NCBI GenBank assembly: GCA_038098605.1
Contig: JAZDUA010000006.1
Location: 4,070,501 to 4,134,500 of the forward strand
Length of the DNA: 64,000 nt
DNA from: Gryllus longicercus
Taxonomy: Eukaryota > Arthropoda > Insecta > Orthoptera > Gryllidae
Direction: 5' to 3'
The notes below the pieces were generated by a model that saw only the letters and a list, made by a program, of their open reading frames with translations, was not told the DNA's origin and searched no databases. Numbering within the stretch: position 1 is the stretch's first letter; each line of letters opens with the position of its first letter. A program made the position numbers and the translations under genes. Shown one piece after another: positions 11,501-22,415 of the stretch.

Positions 11501-13616
11501 AAGTAAAAGTTGTAATGAAGTAAAAGTTGAATCAAAAGATTATATTTTGAGAAAGTTCAACTTCAATCATTCTTCAAGCTGTAATGCTAGAGGGAGAAGA
11601 TAATAGTCTTAATGGCAGAGTCATGTACCCAAAAATTGCCTAAGTACAGTACTTCAATTACAAAAATTGTTTACTTAAAAAAATAATTTTATTTAGAACA
11701 TGAAATCAAATAATTTTATTTAAAATATTGATTTATTTATAATATTGAAAATTAGCAAAATTAAGGTAAAACAGCAGTTAATTTGCATTAATTCATATAA
11801 TTAATGTTTATGTTTTGTGTTTGTTAGCACCTTAAGGGACATTTGGTATTTTATGAAACCATAGCTTTGTAGTTATTTACACTAACTGATGTCAGAAAAT
11901 GAATCAACATGTTGCTTTACTCCCTTTGCTTACAACAAATTACTTTAAGTTTGAGTAACTTTTCCCTATACCAATATGCTAATGAAATGAATGTCAAAAA
12001 TGAACTTACAAGAGTCATAGAATAACTAGCTGGCACTGGAGAATCATTAGTAAGTATAAATTCTTTTGTGACTGTATCCAACAAATCAACATTTCCATAA
12101 TCAAGGTGATGTGGTTCTGCAGTCATAACTGGCCCTTGACCACAACCAGACAGGGTGCATATTTCTTTTGGAGAATCATCTCCTAATGTTATCATGCTAA
12201 ATAAACATCACATAAAACATAAACAGATGAAAAATAATAGGCACGTACTCAATATTACTATTATATGTAAAGGACTTATTTCATACAATTTTTTCTCTCT
12301 CATTTTGTGTCTATCTTATCAGATTATATTGCATAATAGTGAACATTACCTCACAGTGCATGTTTGTAATCCCAAACTATTTGTGAGAATTGTGATAGGT
12401 ATTTTAATTTTAGATCCAGCTTTAATAATTCCATGGCTGATAGGTGCAGAAAACATCAAAGTACCCATTGCATAAACCTACAAAAAATATATTAATTTTC
12501 TGGATTTGTTATAATACTTGCAGTACTGATTCTCATGATTAAGTTTTACTTACTGGTGGATTTGGTATGTAAAAAAATCCCATGACATTGGATTTATTTT
12601 CTAGTACTAAAGTTCGAACATAAGGATAAGAGATGAAACAAAACCGAATATTAATGTCATTTGGAGAACATTTAATAGTTGGAAAGGCAACAGTATGTGT
12701 AATTGGTATGCAAACATGTTCAGATATTGCATCTAATAATTCCAAGACTAGTGTAGACTTTTTTTCTCGATTAATATTGCCAGTCAATGTTATCTGTACA
12801 ATTGCAGAAATAAATTGATAAATAAAACATCTTTACTGATTCAAGTTCAAATATCATTATATGGTAACAGAGGCACCTTTATTTTACAGCTACTGTATGC
12901 TTCAACTGTTCCTCGATTTGGAAGAACAGTAAATTCTTTGGGATTTTTGGGAAATCTAGGTTTTTCCTTTGCTGCAGCATATTGTTTGTAAGATATACTG
13001 GGCTCTATTCCATCACCTTTCATAGTCAATTTGTAATTTACTGGCACCATGGACAGGTTTTGCAGTAAAATTACATTGGAAACTGGGAAACCTGAAATGG
13101 TATATTGCTTTACATTTATTCACACTTTTCATAAACTTACTCTTATACTTATAATATTAATATATTGTTTCACAAACATTTTCTTTCTTTGACAAGATTA
13201 CGTAAGTTCAAAATAGACTTCTTCTATCTCTATCTCTCCCTCCCCACACATGCACACACACATAGATATATATTTGAGAGAAAAGTTTGTTATTCAATTG
13301 AACAATATTGAACAAGTGTGAGTATTTTAAGTGTTCTTTCATCCAGAGGCGGATTTATAATTTTGTTGCCTGAAGGCACAGTAAAAATTGATGCTTATAA
13401 AAAATTAACTTTTTTAAAATTAAAAAACAAACAAACAGGAAAACAGTTGTATCTAATAACAAGTATAATTTATGCTTAAAACTTGGACACACATGTTTAT
13501 ACTAAAATTAAATATGGTTTTAATCAATAATTTATGTGTTCTCTATTTTTTCTATGGGGAATCAATTAATTTTTAAATAATATATTGTGATGTACAGAAA
13601 TAGTATAAATTCATGA

Positions 13617-13647
<31 letters not shown>

Positions 13648-16600
13648 AAGCACTAGAAACTGCGAATGAAATAAGGCATCTTCAAACTAATTATCGAAGT
13701 TACATGTATTTAAATATGTATAATTTCTACATTTTATAATATGAATAATTTAATATTCTGTCAAATCTGGTGGGAAATTGCTGATCTAGTAACATTGACT
13801 ACAACAAGTCAGTGTAACATGAAGAATCCTTTTCGGTAATTGTAATAAAATCATAATTGTATGACTTCTGAAAATGTTAACATCGCTCATTTTTACTTAT
13901 CACAAGTCGTATAGTAGAAGGTATTATCAGCCCATTAATAAATTAACTTGTGATTATTTAATCATTTTGTTCAAAAACTCATAGAATACAAACTTTAAAA
14001 CAAGAAAAAACATCACCCGTAACAAAGAAGAGGCTCTTTAGACACAAATTTAGTCTGTTTCAATTCCACACAAATTTAGTTTTATTTTTTGCTGCCCCTA
14101 AAAGATTGCTACTGTAGGCACATGCCTCCTGTACCTATGAGTAAATCCACCCCTGCTTTCAACACCATCCTTTGTTAACATCCTTTGTAACCATCACCAT
14201 CCTTTGTAAGAGAACTCTCACAACATAACCTCATTATAAAGTGCTTGGTACCTCACTTTTGCTAAAAATGCATTTACTAAATGAATTATTATTAGCTTGC
14301 ACTTATTTGTGTAACTGTATTTGATTAATTATAGTTTATACATTTATTTTAATATTTATGTATTTTAATTAATTTTTTTGGGCACTTACTGAATGGTACA
14401 ACACCAAAATCAATTTTATCCACACTGAATTTCAGAGTAGGAGTAACAACAGAGCCTCTAAAAAAACAAAACAAAATAAAATATTATGTTCAATAATCAT
14501 TTGTATCATTTATTTTGTCATTCAACACCCAATGACCTGTTTTAAACTTTTGAGCCATAGTATGTAAAGTTATACAATAGATAAAACTTTTCCTTCTTAT
14601 TTTTATGAAAGTCTATAGTATTATTCATAAAAAAACAGTTCTTTTTTTAAGACATTTTGCTTTCATGTAAATAGCTGTATTTATTGTTTCAATTCATTAC
14701 GAGTTGGAGTTGGCAACGTTTGACCTACCATCTTCTAACCATCTTCAGGCCTTATATTAGTAATCAAGCTGGAGTGCAAACTAATAACTAGAATAAAAAT
14801 ATTTACATTATTTACTGAGACAACAGGAGTCATTCCAAGTGACTCACACTGATGTTTAACAGATAGGAACAGCTAAAAATGCATACTTCTCACAGTGATT
14901 TAAGTTACATGTTGTAAATAATAAAATAATTCAACAAATCTTCAATTATTACACAATTCTCTACTCTTCATTTGGATGATTTATGTTGAGAATGAATGAA
15001 ACATTTGTTCTCAAGTGTTTCTAATTAGGTGAGAAATTAACTGCAAGAGAGCATGAGAATCTAAGATTGGTTAACAAAATTGACATGATAAATGTTTTAA
15101 AAGCCCAATGAAATAAAAGTTCTATCTCACTCGATGAGCTGAAATTTTCATAACATTAACAATATGATTCATTTTAAGGAAATTTTTAGAGGAATGAGGA
15201 AGTGAGGGAAATTATAGTGACAAAATCTGGGATCAATTTGAAATTAACAAAAGATCTATTTACACTGAGTATTTGGGCATTACTTATATGACTCATGATC
15301 AAATTATATTACTAAAAATGGATATTAATTGTACTTCATAACTACAGGAAAAATGTTTCAAGTAGTGAAAAAGGATAGAGAGATGTTAAAATTATGAAGT
15401 ATTTCATGAATATAGATTATAAAATGATAGTATAAAAAAAAACACTTACTTGAGTTCAATTTTCAGTATATTATCTGACTCAATAACTTTAAATAGTATA
15501 TTTTCCAAAAATTCTCCTTGCACATTGCTAGAGAAAGTGAGTAAAAATGTTTTACTTTCTTCAGGCATTAAACCCAGTGATTCAGGACTACAAGAAACTT
15601 TCCCTCCATATTTTGTTCTAGTTGGCTGAAAAGCTATTGTTCCAGGTATTAAACCAACATTTTTAACAACAACCTATAAAATATTTTTAAAATGTCAACA
15701 TTCAAATTACATATTTATCTTGTATTTAGGAATTTTTAGGAATCTAATAACAACCTCGTAGCAATGAGGCTTGGAAACAAATACGCAGTCAATGTCCAAG
15801 AAATCAAGATTGAATGCAAACTGTGGTCCTTTAACAAGTCCACTTATTATCAAAGGTAATCGTTTGTCATGGCCAGGTATATCACAATATGCTACTGTGC
15901 TATGTTTCCCAGATTCTATGGGCTCAAAAATGACCATTATGTCAATTGAGCTTTTTGGCCAAATATCACCTGTCTAAACAGAGAATACTCTTGAAATCAG
16001 CATATAAGAATAATGTTTAAAAAGTTAATAAAAATTTTGAAACATTCAATGTACATTACTTACCAAAATAGCCGGTAAACATATGCATGCACACAAGAAG
16101 GGCCAAGGAGGCCGTAGCTCCCCCAAAATTTTGAAAGGGTCCCATAATTGTAGATAATAATACATTTTATCCATAAATGTGTTAAATTCTGATAAAAATT
16201 ACACATAAACTCGTAACATTAAAAACTTACAGTGATGAGATAAACCTTAGTATATTGGGACCACCTCTATGTTTAAGTAGTATTGCCTTATTGTTTGTCT
16301 AGGGATATACAATTTTAAAAACTTTGGCATTTTACTAAGTTGTAAGAGCCAACACTTTCGTTGTGCTGCACACACTGTTGTGCTCTAGTCATTAATTCAC
16401 CAACTCTCTATTTTTCAATAATTACATTCTTTTTTATGTTTATTTGTGATGTTTTCAACATTTACAAGAAGTAGTATACATTTGTCAAAAAATTGCATTT
16501 TATTTGCTCATTTGAATGTAGTTTATATTTTCAATTATTTAAATTTTACTTTTGAAATGGTGTTACATAAAATTATTTCTGGTCATTTGCAATTTATAAG

Positions 16601-19600
16601 TACAGAGTCAAGTTAATTTAATAGCCCCCCCCCCCCCCTCAAATGGACTTTTGGGGCCATTGGCATATTTTCACAAAGTGTCATTTTATAATTTTATGAA
16701 ATCATATTAAATATATTAAGGAAAAATGTGGAATGAAATATGTAAAAAAAATCTAATTTTGACAAAAATATATTAAAAATTATGAAGTTCTATGTTGTGT
16801 CTCTAAGGATGAATGCAGAGCAAAAATCAATAAAAATTGTCAATAAGAGATAAATATTTCACCCGAAAATAAATATTTTAAAAACTGACTAAAAATTGTT
16901 GTGCAAGTAAAATTCTGTGTCATGAAAATAAAACAGTTTAATGGACAGGAAATGAAATGAAAGAGCTCTCCCCTCCCTCTCTTGTTTAATGTTGCACATA
17001 TCCATGCCAGTAAATCATACAAAAGCTAAAATTAATTGCATTCTTCATACTTACCAATGGTCTTAATTTAATATGTGCATGATTAAATAGAAATTCTTCA
17101 TTCTTTAAAGCCCTGACTTCATCATCAAACATCCTGTTATACACTTGAGTGTGTGTTTCTGGATCAACAACTTCACCTTTACTGAGCTTTGAGTACTTTT
17201 GAGATTCCAGATTCCTCATAAATGAGAACCCATTCATCAACCTAGCACAACAAATATCCAGTTTTATCAGGAAAATAATGTGTTAAATGTAACATCTCAT
17301 AAATATCACATTAAACTAGTGAATTTGGCTTTTGAATATGATTAATGCTTCATTTTCCAGAAAGATAAGCTCATACTCTATTCTCTTGGCTACAATTTCA
17401 ATTTTTTCCCCCTACAAGCCATTATTTCAGAATTACAATGTTAAGTATTACACAAGTGTGTTAATCATTTGAAATGACAAAAATTTATTTTTTCCTCATA
17501 ATTATTTCATATTAAGGATGTAAAATATTAAAAATCTTTCTTCTTTTTCCCTTCTTAAAGCAACATTGTAATTGCTTTTTGAGACAATATTAGGTACTTT
17601 ATATTTCATTGATTGTAACAAAATTAAACTGCAATAAATCTTGTTTTACGTATTGAAAATTTTCAAAGCTTTGATCATTAGAGTAATTTGAGATACTAAT
17701 GTGTACATGAAGAGAAGTCAATTTTTACTACTTATATTGCAAAAGAGAAAATGGGCATTATTTTACACTCACTTATCATACTCTGCGAATTCGTCTTCAA
17801 CTGTTTCCATTTTCTTCCATTTAAAATGTAATAGATGGTTACTGTCATTATGCAAAGTGACTGTTGCCACCTGTTTGACACCAATAAATGTTTCTTCAAT
17901 TTGTATTCTACTTTTATCCATCCAAATGTTGGCTTCTTCGCCAACTCCATATAACTTTGAGTATAAAATTTCCCCTGGAAAAATTATTAATAATTTCAGC
18001 AAGATAAAGAGTAATAAGTAAAGAATATTTCTTTAATTCCATTTTATAAAGATAATAAAGATTTAGGTGCCTTCCATGAATTACGTAACAGAAATTTCAA
18101 GTATTTTGAATACTCCCTCTCTCCCCTGTAATGCACGCCTTGTGCGTGCTTGAACACCTCCCAAATAATTGTGTAATGCTTGCAACAACACCACCTCCCC
18201 TTGTAAATACAAGAAGTAAAAATGAGTTATAGCACAGTAAAAACAATTTGTTTTTATTTTACTTGTGTATATTAAAATTAATGATAATTAAAGTAGAAAT
18301 TAGTTGCCGAGCAACAGTCTACTGCACAATTTTCAATGTATACTACATATCAGTTAAGAACATTTCCTTCATAATCTCACAAATTCAATAAAAAATTGAT
18401 GAAAAAGTAATTCCCTTTTATTGTAATAACTTACATCTAATAACTTTAATATATTTATGTTTCAAAAATATTAATTTGTTGATATTTTAGTACAACCACC
18501 CAAAAGAAGAATTATTTCTGCAAATGTTGGAAAATTTAAAAAAATAAATATCAACAATAAACTAATACCCCCTACCCCTATGTGACACATAACCATAGAG
18601 TAACAAACTATCTCCTTAGTCGGTGGCATTACCCTGCCTCAAACCCCCTCTCCTCTCTTTAGCAATACAAAATTTCTGGGTGACCCCTTATGTGGTTAGA
18701 AAGGGAAGGTTGACCAACTAGAATATTTTACTCTCTCATCAAATTAAATCAGTTTATTGTATTTAGATACATTACAGAGGTAATTACATGCCTTTTACCT
18801 GTTTCATAACAGATTTTAAGTTGACCTTGAATGTTTCCACATTTTTTTGGTGTCACTGATACTCTAACGTTCATCATTTCTGATGATCTCAATACTCCTT
18901 TCCTAGGTTCTACTTCAAATGGACTGCCAACAAACAAGTACAATATTAAATATTACAAGTATTATATTAAATTTTAAGAATTGTTTTTGTGAGATACAAA
19001 AGCTAGCCAATGAAAAATACCCCTAAAACATGAAAAAGTTTATCTTCATAGTCTTGAGAAAAATTGCTCAACTAACTTATTTCTTACCTGCTTGTGGCCA
19101 GACTAAAAATTGCTGGCACATCACCAATGTTTCTCACAAGAACTACCTTTGTGCAACGTATTTTAATAGGACCTGAAGGAATGTGAATGTCATCTGGAAA
19201 ATCTAAAAGTGGTCGAGGACCAATAGCTGAAAGAAAATAGAAGATTGCAAGTGTTTCTCCACATAATGCAAAATGTAAAAAGCATTCAAAGACATTATCC
19301 AATACTGTTAAATGTCTAGAAATAATATTTAAACATTTCATACACATTTGAAAGATGTTGGCATTAGTTACCTTCAAATAGAGAAAAACAAAACAAAGAG
19401 AAGATAATAAACAAGATTCTCTAAGAGAATAACAAAAGATTTGAAAACAGATTTTGAAAATTGAATAAATATTTATTTTAAATCTTACAATATTAACCCT
19501 TAGCTAACTAAATACACAGAAAATAGTCCTCAAATTGGTGTAAAACTGACAAATTGAGAAATTGATTATAATTTCAACTCACCAAAAATTGGAACCTTAA

Positions 19601-22384
19601 AACATTCTTGATTCGACTGTAAAGATATTTGATATGAATAGTCTTTCTTATCTTCTGGAGTGAAGTGTACCATTAAGACTGTACCCATTCCTGGAGCAAT
19701 GCGAGTGAATAAACCAGAAGTGAAGGAAACAGAGAAATGTTGAGATTCTTCATAAGTAATTTGTAATGGTTTCATTATCTAAAAATGAGACAATATAATG
19801 ACTTCAGTGTTTTAGATTTATTGTTAATATTTATTATTTTAATATTTTATTAAAATAAATTAACGATTATTTCCACAGAAATTGAAATTTCATTAAAGAT
19901 ATTCAAATGAAAAGAATGAAACTGCAGAGGTAAATACTCCCTAGGTACAATTATAGGTAGACCAAGATTCCTCTATATACAAGGGAAAATATTCAAAGAG
20001 TCAAGTTAAATAACTGTAACAAGCATTAAACTATAAGAAAATTATTAAAATCATGATTGGCTGATGTGTTAAATAGAATAGAATGTAATGATGCTGAATG
20101 AAAATTCATGAACAGATATTAAATATTCTAAGTCATTGTATCTTGGTGATACATTGCATAGTGTTCAAAGGAATGAAAGAAAAATAAATTCATTCACAAG
20201 AGGCATAGTCTGAGTAACTTGATATTCTCTACTAAAATATTCTTGCAATTTATAGAAATATAAATATAAATTGCTATATAGCTTTGTATAAATTTAAAAT
20301 ATATACAAAGCTATATAGCAATTTATTATTAACAGACAAGTTCATAATAAAAATTTTATTTACCTGACAAGCATTCCTCACTGATACTGGTACTTTATAT
20401 ACTTTTCCCGGAAGAAAATTCTGGAAAACTACAACTTTTGGAAAAAATCGAAAACTTAGTGAATGTTCCAATTCCTTATTGACTTTCACACTAACTTTTT
20501 CCCGGGTATGAATAAGTTTATGGATTCTATCTTCTGCGGACATTTGCATTTCATTATTAAAGATAGATGGTTTTGCCTGAAAATTGTAAAAAACTAATTA
20601 ATTCATGAAATTAGATATTATTCATTACCAATGAATGGACTACCATCAATTAATAATATTTACAATTACAATAATGTTACAGCAGATAAAATCATTCATT
20701 CACAGCATTTATACACAGCATCCATATTATATGACCATCATATACTTTTAAGAAAACTAGAAATGCTAGGGATTCGAGGCATTGCAGGCCAATGGATCAA
20801 ATCATATTTATCAAACTGTAGACAAACAGTTGCCCAACACACTAAAGAAAACAAAATCTCCTCATACTACTCCTGTCCTCAAATAATAAATTGTGGAGTC
20901 CCGCAAGGATCCATCCTTGGGCCAATACTATTCCTTATATACATAAATGACATGCCTTTGGCTTTAAGGAACAACAAAATAATTTTGTTTGCAGATGACA
21001 CAAACATCATCATCAAAGCAAAAACACAACAATCATTAGAAAAAGAAACTCACAAAACTTTGCAAGCACTAGTAAAATGGTTTCAAGACAACAAACTCAT
21101 CATAAACACCAGCAAGACAGTCTCTCTAAATTTCATGAATCCTCGATCTAAAGAAAAACTCTCACAGCATTTGCTCATAAACAATAACCCTGTAACGATA
21201 TCTCATGAAACTACTTTCCTTGGACTAACAATTCAAGAAAACCTAAAATGGAACACTCACATCTCAAATCTTAACAAGAAGCTCAGCAAATCTTGTTATG
21301 CCCTGTACACCCTGAGGTCAAGCTCCAACATTGAGACACTTCGAACAATGTATTTTGCAAATGTGCACTCACACCTAAAATATGGAATAATATTCTGGGG
21401 AAATGCCCCTGAAAGCACTCGCACATTTATTATCCAAAAAAGAATACTGCGAACAATGACCAGCACTCATAAGCTGGAGTCTTGCAAACCCTTGTTTAAT
21501 AAACTAAGGATTCTTCCTCTACCATTCATGTACATATTTGAAATAGTGGTCTTCACAAAGAAAATTCTCATGGAAAACAAAGACACTTTTACTTTAAATT
21601 CTGATGTACGTAACTACAACACCCGTCAAAAGGATAACCTACACGTTCCCCACTCTGAAACTACACTTTATCAAAAAAGTACCCTAATAGAAGGCATTAC
21701 ACTTTACAACAAACTAGGCAATGATATCAAAGACATAAACACAATTCATACCTTTAAAAGTAAATTGAAAGCTTTCCTGCTTAACAACATGTTCTACAGT
21801 GTAAAGGAATTTTCAAATTACAACATTTCCCTTAAAAAATATAAATAAATAAGAATTTCTTATTCCATTAGACTTTCTGTTTCATGTGAACTGTTTCAAG
21901 CTGAAGCAAAGAAAAAAGAACTGCATATCACATCCTGTGAAATAGGAGGAGAATAGAAGAAGAAATAAACTGGTCAAAACTTGCCTCCTCACCATTTCTA
22001 GTTATAAATATAGAATGTAAATTTGTTGTTGTTTGTATTGTTAAATTTGATGTAGTTGCAAACATAATTGATATGTATTATTAATGTAATTATTATTAAT
22101 ATAATTATTATAAGTAGTAGCATTAAAATATCATATTGAAATGTTAATTATTAGCAGATAATTTATCTACTGTATAATATCTTAATCTAACTGTAACAAG
22201 TATTGTATTTCTAGGCCAATGATCCCATCTCGATCAGGTTTTGTTCAGTTTCCCTGGTCCTTTGAGCAAATGCTGAGATGGCCCCTTGTTTGCTCCTGAA
22301 CAGTAATATAACTTCACTCTCTCCACCCAAGGCATCATATTGACTCGTCATACATGATTGTAATTGTATATGTGACTCAATAAA

Positions 22385-22415
<31 letters not shown>

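Noticed and set aside
16100..16665. Possible MITE around the C14 tract
   Set aside because: The supposed inverted ends match poorly and no target duplication was found.
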